Program-made: the position numbers and the translations under genes
In this document: positions 47,961-58,425 of the stretch, piece by piece
How the letters are laid out: each line of letters starts with the position of its first letter
How positions within the stretch are numbered: position 1 is the first letter of the stretch
Assembly (NCBI GenBank): GCA_963281155.1
Contig: CAUJLY010000004.1
Span: 5,270,001-5,334,000, forward strand
DNA from: Rhabditophanes sp. KR3021
Lineage: Eukaryota > Nematoda > Chromadorea > Rhabditida > Alloionematidae
DNA: 64,000 bases
Direction: 5' to 3'
Notes under the pieces: model-generated
Seen by the model: the letters and a program-made list of their open reading frames with translations, nothing else
Told to the model about the DNA's origin: nothing
Databases searched by the model: none

Positions 47961-48902
47961 GAAATCAAAACTTTGCCGTGCTGAATAATCACACTGTTGC
48001 TGTCATCTTTTAACATTATCTTATGTTGAATTTGTACGTTCTCCTTTCTAATATAATACATTAGTCAACATGTATGTCAATTCATACAAATGACGTAAAA
48101 GTTTAAAATAATTCAAATATATTATTAGAAAATAAATGCTTTTCATAAATATTTTAAACTACCAAATATTCATCTTCCATTTCGTATTATTTTTTAACGA
48201 TCCGTTTTATGTGATCTAATTTTATAATAAAACTACTACCTAAACTTTGAAAATATACTCCACTCTATATTCACATTTACATTAAATTTGTATTTACATT
48301 TGAATTTGTACATTTAATTTTATCCTATCATATAGCAATCTTAGTGATTGTTTGTATTACAATATTTGTGCCATATAATATTACCTTTTCAATTAATGTT
48401 TTTGCTCATTGTATTATACTATAATGAACAATTTGGTTTAAATAGACAGTTTGTAATAGTTTAAGAAGCTCTATTTACATCTCAAATAGTCCTTTTACAC
48501 ATGTGTTTATTTATTAAAAATGTATTATCTGGACAAACCAATAGTAAAATAAAGGAAATTTTGATCTAACATGAGTAAATTTAGTAAAAATGGTTCAAAA
48601 TTTATGTAAGAACACATTCAGAATATATTCATTGCAATAAATAATTGAAATACAAAATACATTCACAAATAAGACTTGTATATAGCAAATTTGTTAGAAT
48701 CATTGAAACATTTAGATGAAAAGTCTACAATAATTTGGTATGCTTTCAAAATAACTTGATGTACTTTCTTGTGACATAAAATAAACTTTGTATTCGCCTA
48801 TTCTTTTTGTTTTTTATCTATTATACAGCTTATTTTGATTCAAATTGAAGTATCTGTTTCTTTGTATATTTAAAAGTTAAAAATAGTAATTTTGAATGCA
48901 AG
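47961..48902. other. Convergent intergenic region between G-gamma and STAT genes
   Basis: Very AT-rich. It should contain the 3' UTRs of both flanking genes. No other feature was seen. Confidence 0.5.
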
Positions 48903-50896
48903 TTAAGTTGCTGATCGTTGGTTGTCAAAGTAAGCCAATGAAGGTTGTAAATGTCTTGCTTTTTTATTTTGTGGAATAGCTGGTTCGGTATTGCCTAGTG
49001 CCAATTCGAGATTTATATTTGGGTAAATACAATTGATTCCATGAAAATTTGGATTTGTTGTTAATTCTTTCTGTAAATTTCGACTAGCCAATTCGTGGGT
49101 ATCATACCAGCGATGTTTTATTTCACCATTCTGGTGTTTTACACTTATTTTTATTCTTCCATATTCAATATCGGAAAATCGGATAAGTAAAGTGGAATAT
49201 GTGCAAGAACGTAAGAGATATTCAGCATCGTCTTTTGAACAAAATCCATAAATAAATCCATTATTCCACATAGTGCTAAGATTTTTGTTGACAATATCAG
49301 CTAGTTTAAAGAACCACTCGTAAAATGGAATTAATTTCCACTCGCCGTCTGAAGAATTTTTCTGAAATATAAAAATGTGATATTTAAATTTGGATCAAGA
49401 TGCGTAATTAATATGTGTGTTTTTTAATTTGAGGATATTTAACATATGGTCCTTCCTAACCTTGTTAACGAAATCTTCGGCCACGGGTAATTTTAGGAAA
49501 TTTTCAAGCAAAATTTTGTTCTCTCTGTTTGGCTTTAAACGCATAATAATGTGATTTTTTGCTTGGTTAGACAAGCTTCTTGGTTTGATGATTGGTATAT
49601 GATCAGTACTTTTCAAAGGCAATTCAATGATAGATTGGAACTTCATTTCGAGTGCTACAGCCATCATCTCGTACCCGACCTCAGATGGGATCTCGCACAA
49701 AGGCTTACGAACTAAATCGGCGAATGATCTTTCAAGGAATACTTTTGCCTCAACTTCTGTCTTAGGACCGACTAAAACTGCAAAGGGGAGACTTACTTTC
49801 TTCCTAAAAATTATCTTTTAAAAGAGGTTTTAATTATGTGAATAATACCCTATTAATTGAATATCATGTTTGCATGCTAAGGAAATAGTGTAGCAAATAC
49901 AATATCTTCGACCGGCTACACTTTCCCTCCTTAGTTGTTCTTTCTTAGATATACGCATGTCTTCAAAAAGTGCACTAGTACCTGTTTCAAAGAAGTTTTT
50001 CGAACTTAAATGAGCTACCATAGGTTCAATTGTAAAGTCTTCGTTATCAGTAATGTCTTTGTATGCATTGGATAACAATTGTTTTGCAGTTTCATCAGTA
50101 ATTAAATGACAACTTATTTGCGAGCCAGCATTCATTGTGTCAATTAAAAACTCTTCTCCTAGCACTCGAATTTCGCTATTAAACCAAAATCTACTTCTTC
50201 TAGATGCAATTGCCTCTCCACATTTGACAATTACTCCTGGTGGTTGCTTTGATACAATGACGGAATAATAGAGAAAATGATGACACAAATCTTTGAATTT
50301 TTCATACAAAATAACGAATGGTTGATAAAATTTGTGGTATGTTTTCAAATTCAAAAGTCCATTCAATGTCTGCTCCAAAATCTCGCCAAAATATTCGAAT
50401 TGGGCAGAAATTAGGTTTAACTTTTTATAATTATTTGCCTGAGTCCAAACTGATCCAACACTCAGTTTTTGTTGTTCGATCGCCCAATTACACAAAACAT
50501 CTGATAATAAGTAATTCTTTTCATTGTCGTAACATGGATATACACATTCGTCAAGATGTTGAGCGATTGTCTAAAATGGCTATAAATTAACAAATATCCT
50601 TAAACTTACTGCTAAAGTGTATGGCTGCTGGTCAATTGGGATCCTGCCACAAAATAACAAGTCCGTGTTAGCTTTAAAGGTGCTGTATTCATTGTCAGAT
50701 AAATTATGCAGATATCTAAACATTTATATAAAAAGCGTGTAGCAATTAAACCTTACACGAACTGTCCATCTGATTGGGCTGCTTCAGTCGCTGGAGACGG
50801 AGCAATTGAAGAAGAAACTGTGGATGGTGACTGTACGGAATCCATCTCCATGTAATTAGGCGTATACGAGCCCATGTTAAAACTTTTGTCATCCAT
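48903..50896 (-). CDS. STAT family transcription factor (589 aa, 5 exons)
   Basis: Minus-strand exons in order: 50757-50896, 50610-50715, 49849-50570, 49461-49803 and 48903-49361 (590 codons, phases agree). After a short Ser/Pro-rich start comes a reduced helical region. The DNA-binding domain follows (exon 3, with PPGVIVKCGEAIASRRSRFW and ending in RRYCICYTISLACKHDIQLI), then FAVLVGPKTEVEAKVFLERS in exon 4 and a linker (KLIPFYEWFFKLADIVNKNL). An SH2 domain then begins at WNNGFIYGF and keeps the phosphotyrosine-binding arginine in LLIRFSD. A C-terminal tyrosine (SLAYFDNQ) is the candidate activating phosphorylation site. It lacks the N-terminal interaction domain, as nematode STA-1 and STA-2 do. 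STATs dimerise through SH2-phosphotyrosine contacts and act in the nucleus. The STA-1 or STA-2 assignment is not decided. Confidence 0.88.
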
Positions 50897-51007
50897 AATC
50901 TAAATGATTCAATAAAGTGAAGATGATGGTGATAATTTTCAGTAACAAAATACACACTTTAACCAGTTTTAGTAAAAGTTAATTTGAAAACGACGGTTGA
51001 TCAATAA

Positions 51008-51670
51008 ATGAGATTTTTTGTCGCGACAGGCAATATTTGTGCTATCTTTATAATTTTATGGGCCGGTCTGTTGATAATCATTTATGGTATGTTGTATATG
51101 ATAAAAGCGTAAGTAAGTATTTAACTAACTATGACTAACAAAGTATATTAAAACATTAGTTAAGAAGGTAATTAGTTTTGAATTTGAAGGTTGACCTAAT
51201 GTTGTGAATGATTCAAAAGGAGTTGGTTGATTATTTAAAGTGATGCTGCTTTCATAAAAAGACAATCTACTAAAGCATGCCTTAGAATTACTTTATGTGT
51301 CAAAGGCTAAAAATAATATTTTTCTTCATAAACTGTAGCGTTTCCGATGTCAATAAAAATGAATAATAGATCTTTTTGGTTTGGTTGTAAAATTAATTGA
51401 AATGTTTACAAAATAATACAAAAATGCATGGACTAATAAAGCTCGACAAGTTCAAATTAAGAATGTGTGAACTGTTTTCGAAAATGATGCATTGCCAAAT
51501 TGCATGATCTGATCATTTTAAAAATATTCCTTAATTCCTTTTCCAGTGCATTTAAAGAAATGAATGAAATTGTAGAATCAAATCAAAGTAGAATATGTCC
51601 TTCAATTGAATGCTCTTCAATATGTTCCAGTGAATATATAATTGCAGGAAGTTACGTTAGGATTTTTTGA
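51008..51670 (+). CDS. Small single-pass membrane protein (74 aa, 2 exons), unknown family
   Basis: Exons 51008-51108 and 51547-51670 (phase 2). Residues 5-33 form a hydrophobic segment (NICAIFIILWAGLLIIIYGM) that would serve as a signal anchor or TM helix. The remaining 40 residues carry four clustered cysteines (SRICPSIECSSICSSEY). There is no recognised family. It could also be the 5' part of a longer transcript, because the next gene starts only 145 nt downstream on the same strand. Confidence 0.45.
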
Positions 51671-51814
51671 TTGCTAGTTAAATCATGTTGGTTTCACTAT
51701 AAGTTCTTTTTTGACTAGATTTAAAGGCTGTCTTAACATTGTTGATTATATTTTGAAATCATAAATAATCTATCTACTTTGGCTTTCATACATCATTTTG
51801 TTAAATCTTTGTGA

Positions 51815-52378
51815 ATGTTTATTTTAATATTTATTCTTTTGTCATTTTCACAAAATGTTAGTGGGCAAATGTGGGACCCTATGTATGGACCTATGGGGCA
51901 TCCATACGGCCAGCAGATGCCTATGATGAATATGCCTATGCAAATGGGGATGCCAATGCATACCCAAGTTGCTCTTCCAATTGGGATGCGAGCCGGTTAT
52001 CCAATGATGGCAAGAGGTATGTAGAGGATGTGATAAATTAAAGATTTTATTGTTTTTAGGGCGACCAGAGCTGGGGGGCAATATAGCACAAATATCTGGT
52101 GTTCAGACTGTTGGTGGTAGTCCTGAATTTGCACGTGTTTCATTGCTTAATTTTCTGAACGATAAGGACAATTTCAATGCTCAGGGTTGTGGATATGATG
52201 GTTTTAGAGAAATGTGCCATGATGCGCTAAATATTTGTAAGATAATTTTTTTAAATTAATGAGTCAATGTAAATATTTAGGTAAAGGAGGATGTAAAGAC
52301 TTTTCAAATTCAATTGGAGTTCATGACTGCCGTTGTGTGCCATTAGGATATGCTAACATTATTGCTAGCTTAGGCTAG
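51815..52378 (+). CDS. Secreted Met/Pro-rich cysteine-containing protein (158 aa, 3 exons)
   Basis: Exons 51815-52016, 52060-52236 and 52281-52378 (159 codons including stop, phases agree). A signal peptide (MFILIFILLSFSQNVSG) is followed by a Met/Pro/Gly-rich region with repeated PM.MPMQMGMPM-like text. A compact Cys-containing C-terminal module then has GCGYDGFREMCHDALNICKG and GCKDFSNSIGVHDCRCVPLG. The six cysteines suggest a small disulphide-bonded domain. No family is recognised. Its position beside two other secreted low-complexity proteins suggests an extracellular structural or cuticle/eggshell role, which is inference only. Confidence 0.7.
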
Positions 52379-52646
52379 TATGTTTAAGTTGGTGGTATAA
52401 ATATTTATTAAATTATATTCTGTGCTGACTCCCTGTTTTAAATTATTTATAAATAACTTCTGTACTTTCTATGTACAAATAATTCTTCAGTCTTTTAATT
52501 ATAAATATTTTTATATATGCAAAGTCTTTTATTTTATACAAATTAAATTGTTGTCGTTAAAAGTTATTTTAATGGTGGTAAAAGTTGTTTTTATTTTTTC
52601 AATGCTTAAGGAAAACAATTATATACAAACATGTAAAAGCAATTGT

Positions 52647-53225
52647 TTAAGCGGAATTAATCTGTAACATTTCCTGGTCATTGGATGGTGAATATTTCTT
52701 TGAATTTGCATATGGTCTCGCATTGCCAAGTTGGGGGAATGGCGAATTCATTCCATTGTATGAAGATAAAGCACCCGCGATAATTGGGTCTGTTATTCCA
52801 AAAGGTGATTGCGCATATTGGTTGCCAGGCAAACCATAGCTTGATGGAGAGTTCGACAAACCAGATAATGGAGATAAAGGTGACCCTAATCCATAAGCAT
52901 TAACGGGACCATAAGGACCCGAATTCATGCCGTAAGATCCTGAATTGGCACCGTATTGACTCGCAGGAGATCCGTACATGGAATTTGCAAAAGTACTATA
53001 ACTATTTACAGGTGATCCGTAACCTCCGTAGTTTCCCATTCCACCATACCCCTGTTGGCCAAATATACTTCCCTGAGGTTGCATGCCATATCCGCCAGAA
53101 TAACTACATGGAGAACCACAACCACTTCCATAGCCTGAATTGAAGGCTCCGCCTGCTGGATTACCACCAAATTGTGCGGACACTGATCCTGTCAAGAAAA
53201 TAATAGCTGTGATAAATGATTTCAT
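52647..53225 (-). CDS. Secreted Gly/Tyr/Ser-rich protein (192 aa)
   Basis: Intronless frame. The signal peptide is MKSFITAIIFLTGSVSA. The mature part is rich in Gly, Tyr, Ser and Pro, with loose repeats of the kind GSYGMNSGPYGPVN and GYGGMGNYGGYGSP, and two early cysteines. Such composition is common in extracellular structural proteins (cuticle, eggshell or silk-like). No conserved domain is visible. It is transcribed convergently with the Met/Pro-rich gene at 51815-52378. Confidence 0.75.
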   Translation of the reverse strand: MKSFITAIIFLTGSVSAQFGGNPAGGAFNSGYGSGCGSPCSYSGGYGMQPQGSIFGQQGYGGMGNYGGYGSPVNSYSTFANSMYGSPASQYGANSGSYGMNSGPYGPVNAYGLGSPLSPLSGLSNSPSSYGLPGNQYAQSPFGITDPIIAGALSSYNGMNSPFPQLGNARPYANSKKYSPSNDQEMLQINSA

Positions 53226-53688
53226 TTTTAAAAAACCTAAAAGTTTGAATGATTGTGATTATATTGAGCAATCCACCGTTTATATATTTGATTTAAAAAT
53301 ATAAATTGTAAAACATAATATAATCCCGCTATTGAACATCCTCCTTCTTGTAAAGTAACTTGTTTGCATGAATAACATATATTTATTAAGTAATAAATTG
53401 AACGTACATTTACAAAATTGAAGCTCATTCTAATGATTGAACACATTAATCGCCTTAGTCCTTTGTCCTAATTCTGGATATGATGATACATTGCAGTTTT
53501 TACTATCTCAATGACCTTAACATTAATATGGTTTAAGAGAAAGTTGGTTACTGGTTATTAAGCCATTAAACTTGTTTTAAAATAATTTTTTAAACATTAG
53601 CTAAAACGAATTCAACTTTATTGGTAATAGAAAGTTTTTCATTTATAAAATGCTTTACAGAATTTCGTTTTTATAAGGTGTCAGTCAA
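53226..53688. other. Spacer between two minus-strand secreted protein genes
   Basis: AT-rich 460 nt that should hold the promoter of the Gly/Tyr-rich gene and the 3' UTR of the Ala/Gly-rich gene. Nothing else is seen. Confidence 0.5.
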
Positions 53689-54417
53689 TTAACCCCAATA
53701 TGGAAGTCCACCGCTGTTGTGAGCTCCGGATGCACCACTCTGAGCTCCGTGCCCCTTGTTGAATCCTTGATCAAATCCGTCGTTATGGTAGGCATTACCT
53801 TGGCCTTCAAATCCGGCGCGATCATATCCTTGACCGAAAGCATTTTTAGAAGCAGCAGCTTTATCGTAGAATTTTCCACCATGAGAGTTAGCAGCTCCTT
53901 GACCAGCTGCAGCCTTTTGAAATCCCGCTCCTTGAGCATTGGCAGCAGCCGCAGCCTTAGCAGCTTCGTGTTCATAACCATTGGATCCGAAGTATCCTTT
54001 GGAATAAAATCCTTGTGGTCCATTACCCTGAGTGAAGTAAGAATATTTTTTGGCCCCAGCTGCATCTTGAGTTGCTTTAGCGGCAGAATCAGTGGCTGCT
54101 TCTCCATGACCAGCTGCAGCTTCTTTTTGGTAATCAGCATTACCATTAGCCCATTCGCCATGACCACCTAACGCAGCTTGGGAGGCAGAGTCTCCGGTTG
54201 AATGAGCACCGTCTTTTCCACTCCAAGCACCGTGATATCCACTGTCGGCTTTTTCAAGTCCACCCCAAGCATTGGCACCATCTCCAGCAGTAGCAGCTTG
54301 CCCATTGTAACCAGAGTTTCCACCAACCCATGGATTTTCACCACCTAAATAACCAGCTAAAGCAGTGTTAGCGACAGAAGCTCCAAGAGCAAAGATAAGA
54401 GCAGAAGTAGTTCTCAT
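53689..54417 (-). CDS. Secreted Ala/Gly-rich structural protein (242 aa)
   Basis: I start at the ATG at 54417, which directly precedes a signal peptide (MRTTSALIFALGASVANTAL), not at the in-frame ATG 39 nt upstream at 54456. The mature protein is built of Ala/Gly-rich, Asn/His/Tyr-containing loose repeats (KAAAAANAQGAGFQKAAAGQ, NAFGQGYDRAGFEGQGNAYH) and has no cysteine. It ends in GGLPYWG. Composition resembles silk-like or eggshell proteins, but no family can be assigned. The DNA is markedly GC-richer than its surroundings, and long open frames exist in overlapping frames on both strands; these are composition shadows. Confidence 0.75.
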   Translation of the reverse strand: MRTTSALIFALGASVANTALAGYLGGENPWVGGNSGYNGQAATAGDGANAWGGLEKADSGYHGAWSGKDGAHSTGDSASQAALGGHGEWANGNADYQKEAAAGHGEAATDSAAKATQDAAGAKKYSYFTQGNGPQGFYSKGYFGSNGYEHEAAKAAAAANAQGAGFQKAAAGQGAANSHGGKFYDKAAASKNAFGQGYDRAGFEGQGNAYHNDGFDQGFNKGHGAQSGASGAHNSGGLPYWG

Positions 54418-54456
54418 GATTGAACAAATCGAATGGTGAAAATACAAGATATTCAC

Positions 54457-54820
54457 TCCTATTTATATTAAAATATAGGACGCCATTACACTCCTTTTCG
54501 CCTTAATAACAAGAAAAATAAGTCCAATGACATCTAGAATTATTATATAAATTATTAAAAAAGTCCATTAATGTTATTTGAACAAGAAATTAACCGGCGT
54601 AAAAATAATAGTCAATTTATTTATGGATGATTTAATTGTAAAAAGAAATCTTAATAGGTACATAAATGCATATACTTGCTTCAATATTTTGCTTTATATT
54701 TAATGTTATACATTTATGGGTTCCATAAACATACTCACATAAATAAACATAACTAACCTTAATACAAGTTTCATATTTACAAATACATCAAAGTTTGCCA
54801 TTAGTCTACTTATTTATAAT
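54457..54820. other. Divergent promoter region
   Basis: AT-rich 360 nt between the divergent Ala/Gly-rich (-) and EFHC1-like (+) genes. It presumably contains both promoters. No motif is distinctive. Confidence 0.45.
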
Positions 54821-57176
54821 ATGAACTATTTCGATTACGGAAAAGTTAATCACAAGAGTCGAGTTGATTTTGAATTTGGTGCGGTAACAAATGAATTACC
54901 CAGAGTATGTTTATCAAAATATTTCACATTTATTGAAATGTTTGACATCTATTTAATGTTTATTGAAATATTTGACATCCATTTAATGTTTACTATTCTA
55001 GCCTAAACCAAATAAATTTTCTATTGTGGATGGAGAACCTTTTTTGCTTGATGAAAAACCAATTCAAAAACGCGATTGGAAAGCTCGAAATGTGCCGTAC
55101 CCAGAAAAGTACGGCAGTTTTGTTCATGATGCACTGTGTTTCACTGTTTACACAAATGAAAGTGATGGACCATATCAAGAATTGCTTAAAATAAGAGAAA
55201 TGAAATTAATTTATCATCTCGATGACGATTCATTTTCTTTATTTGAAAAGAAAACTAATAATTCTGGCTATATACAAGGTAAACAGAACAAATTGAAAAA
55301 TACTATTATTGGGAATGAGCATAAAATTATAAAAATATATAAATGCTATAAATTAGAAGGCAAGATAATTAGGGGAATGATGTACGCTTGAGGTTCGAAC
55401 TTAGTGATTTTGTGACAATAGATGGATGCTTAAGCCACATTATTTCGTTTGACTTCCGCTAGCCTTTATATTAGGTATTACTTTCAGCATCTTAGAAATA
55501 ATTGCATACTTGATTCCAAGAGCTTCATTGATATTCAAGTTGTTAAGGTACACGGTAGCAATTTTCTTCTTTAGAATTCAGGAATTCCCTTTTTAGCAAT
55601 TGCTTCAGCTTGATTGTGATGTTTTTGTAGTCACTTTACTACTAACACCTACATTTATAATCTTGCTGATGAATTCTTCAAATGAAAGTAACAACTGATA
55701 ATTAACACGTCTTTCAATATCCAAGATTGCATAAGCCAATTGTCCACCTTCTTTAGCAACTCTTAACTCAGCCATTAAATTATCCCATTGATCAACATTG
55801 TCGCAATTAAGATCCTTCCTGTAGACTTTCTACACAACTTTTCAATGATTTGCTTACCTGTCTTTTATAATGCCACTTACGCTAAATATCGAATTCTGAA
55901 CCACATACTGAGGATTTGAAAGTATCCTCATAACATCTGTAACTATAATCTTTCCTACTACCTATAAATTATGACTTGAAAGTAGTTCCAATATAAATGA
56001 TGACCATAAGCGTGGAGCGATATTGAACCTAACAATGTCATGAAATGAATGCTTCTTTCTGTAGCAGCATTTGCTAAATCGTGCCATCTAAAAGTATATT
56101 AAATACAGATTTCGACATTAAATATAAAATTTGGTAAATATTAATATGGATATATGCAGGAAGACTTTTTCGAAGACAAAAAGTACCCAAAGCGATAAAA
56201 AGAATTGGAAATGACCATTTAAGTTGGAGAGATTTGAATATTGGAGAAGATTTGAACATTTTCGGGCAGACATACCACATTACTTCTTGTGATGAGTTTA
56301 CCAAACGCTTTTTGCGAAGTAATGGAATTCAACTTAAAGAGGAAGAAGAAATCGTCCCTAAAGATAGTTGGACCTTATCAAGAATGGATAAGCCTAATCC
56401 GAATCAAAATATAGATTTATGTCAAAATATTACTCACTATCAAACATTGCCTAATTATATGACATTTTATTTGGCATGGTTAGATACAGAAAATGATTTT
56501 CACATCAGTAATAAAATAAAACGTACTTTCAAAATGACAATTGACACCACCGATGACACAGTTGTTATGTACGAGACAACTCCGCTTTATAACAATCAAT
56601 TGTTTTTAAAAGGAGTTAAATTGGCCTATTTTACATCTGATGGTACACAGCGTTACTACAGATCAGGTAACCTATATCCAGGTTTGTGGATTGAAATATA
56701 TTCTCGCCCAATGTTTATTTATGATGCAGAAGGAAAAGATACGAGACAATATTTAATCCAGCAATATGGAGATATGGAGTTTGGATCTTGCCCATATGAC
56801 ATTTTATTGAAAGGCCCAACACCAAAAACATTTGAAATTTCTTTAAAAGAAATGATATTTGAAGCTCAAACGGTAATTAGATTTTGTCGTATTTATAATT
56901 ATTTATTCTATACTTTAGGATGCGTTGAAATCATTTCAATTTTTATTCGTTTATAATAATGATGAGAAAATAGTAAATGTTTTTGAAAAAAGCAAATATC
57001 GAAGATGGAGCAAAGGAAGACCGTTTTTGGAAGAAGTTGATGTTTCACATTTAAGTCCATACGAATTTGATATTGACAAGACAATTTGCCTATATAAATG
57101 GAAATTTAAATTAATTGATGCTTCGCCAGTAACAAGAGAGTATATTCGGTTCAGATGTGCTCCTAACATTGATTAA
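54821..57176 (+). CDS. efhc-1: EFHC1-like triple DM10-domain protein (443 aa, 4 exons)
   Basis: Exons 54821-54904, 55002-55278, 56160-56872 and 56919-57176 (444 codons, phases agree). Three DM10 repeats are recognisable: residues about 45-155 (IYHLDDDSFSLFEKKTNNSG, then QGRLFRRQKVPK and WRDLNIGEDLNIFGQTYHI), about 195-330 (TDDTVVMYETTPLYN, ending in PMFIYD), and the C-terminal third. This is the EFHC1/EFHC2/Rib72 layout, whose proteins are microtubule inner proteins of ciliary doublets. The C-terminal EF-hand region of EFHC1 is missing, and the protein is shorter (443 against 640 aa). In nematodes, which lack motile cilia, the family has been linked to sensory or dopaminergic neurons. The location is inferred. 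Confidence 0.88.
54929..54990 (+). repeat. Two-copy 30-nt tandem repeat in EFHC1-like intron 1
   Basis: Two adjacent units of pattern TTTATTGAAATxTTTGACAT followed by CxATTTAATG differ at two positions. They occupy most of the 97-nt intron. The duplication probably enlarged the intron; no function is suggested. Confidence 0.7.
55390..56100 (-). mobile_element. Decayed coding repeat, copy F (EFHC1-like intron 2)
   Basis: On the minus strand, around 55640-55800, a frame reads WDNLMAELRVAKEGGQLAYA and continues to LLLSFEEFISK. This aligns with EEIVEVRFFKLNGQLGYP...FED of copy C. Both flanks are degenerate, and no zinc finger is recognisable. The host intron is 881 nt, whereas the gene's other introns are 46 and 97 nt, so insertion explains its length. 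The family assignment rests on this one block and is less secure than for copies A-D. Confidence 0.45.
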
Positions 57177-57181
57177 ATAAA
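57176..57181 (+). promoter_or_regulatory. AATAAA overlapping the stop of the EFHC1-like gene
   Basis: The hexamer begins on the last base of the TAA stop codon. If used, cleavage would fall inside the last exon of the convergent pICln gene. Confidence 0.45.
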
Positions 57182-57194
57182 TAACTTTTTGATT

Positions 57195-57709
57195 TTAATT
57201 CATGTGTTCAACATTGTCGGTGTCAGCTGTAATCCATTCACTGTCATCGCCATTTTGCATATCGTCTTCATCGGGGTTTAAAGCTTGGCATTCAGACAGC
57301 ATATTATATCCATCATAGACATTTCCATCTTGATAAACAAATCGAAGAATAAGAGTTGGATAATTTGTATTTGTTTCAATTTCTTCCTCGGATAATTCAT
57401 AAAAATTGGTCAAAGTGCCATCAATCATGAGTAATAGGCAAATTTCTGGGAAAACAGTAAAATCGCTCGATACAGCATGGATATTCAAAGCCTTGTAATC
57501 AAATTCAATTCCTGTTTCGGTGCCAAGTAATTGCCACAAGATTACACTAAAAGATGTTTAAACTATTAATTTCCTTGTCAAACTTACTGTTCGCAAATAT
57601 ACAAGGTCCCAACTCCGATGTTATTTTTGTCCTCAAATAAAACGACGTTTTCCTCGACTTGACGAACACCCTCAGTAGGAACTGCAATTTTGTGAATATT
57701 AATGCCCAT
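57195..57709 (-). CDS. pICln-like methylosome chaperone (157 aa, 2 exons)
   Basis: Exons 57588-57709 and 57195-57546 (158 codons). The PH-like fold of pICln/CLNS1A is visible: NNIGVGTLYICEH, then WQLLGTETGIEFDYKALNIH with AVSSD, then PTLILRFV and CQALNPDEDD, which matches the conserved CQALHPDPEDE of vertebrate pICln. An acidic stretch ends the protein; the long C-terminal acidic and Sm-binding tail of vertebrate pICln (237 aa) is shortened. The family recruits Sm proteins to the PRMT5 methylosome for snRNP assembly in the cytoplasm. The stop codon lies only 18 nt from that of the convergent EFHC1-like gene. Confidence 0.9.
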
Positions 57710-58425
57710 ATTATGTACCTTCAGCTAGTGATTGTATTTAAATATTTAACAACGAATGCTCATCAAAATATCATATGTCATCCGTCACGAAAGTTGGTAA
57801 AAAGTCCCTTTTCAAAATGACAATTTAAAATAATACAAAACTTTTAAAAAAGTGGATAATTTAAACGACTTTATTGAATAAGAATTTATATGGATTCAAT
57901 TGAGGCTTTTTATTTTTACAAACATGCTCACATGGGGTTCGATTGGATCGAATTTTATTTCCTTATAGTTAAACCTGAAATTCCGTATCATAGTCTCTAA
58001 GATTTTTTCGTGAGATATTTAAATGCTTCCCCTGCCAAGCAGAAAAGAGATATTAAAGGCCTGTTTAGTGATTTAGGTATAAAAATACCGTGGCTTTCAG
58101 ACTGCATTAACAAAGTTTTTATAAAATATTGCTCCGGTGGCATAGGGTTAAAGGGTGAAAAGCTTGACTTTTCCCAGACTTGCTCCAGGAATGAGTCTTA
58201 AACTGATGTTATGAAAAAACTGTTGCACCACTTTTTAGCCCTCGAAAAAATGAGTCTAGTGCATATTTATAAAATCAAGAGCTTAAGGAGTTTGCTTGCT
58301 AGTAGGACGACTAATAAGGGAAGACCACAAGTGGTAAAAAAATATTTTTTGTACTATGTTTATAAGTGTCAAAATAGGTTTACATTAATCAACGCTCTTA
58401 TGTAGAAAGTTAGAATCTCATTTGG
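57710..58425. other. Unassigned 0.7-kb region
   Basis: Somewhat less AT-rich than typical spacer. Near 57936-57955 a perfect hairpin-like repeat TTCGATTGGATCGAA occurs. Two short frames (58010-58201, which lacks an ATG start, and 58211-58405) show no family resemblance. It may be a relic of a repeat or the promoter of pICln. Confidence 0.35.

Noticed and set aside
58010..58405. Two short plus-strand frames
   Set aside because: The first lacks an ATG, neither resembles a family, and no splice partner was found.
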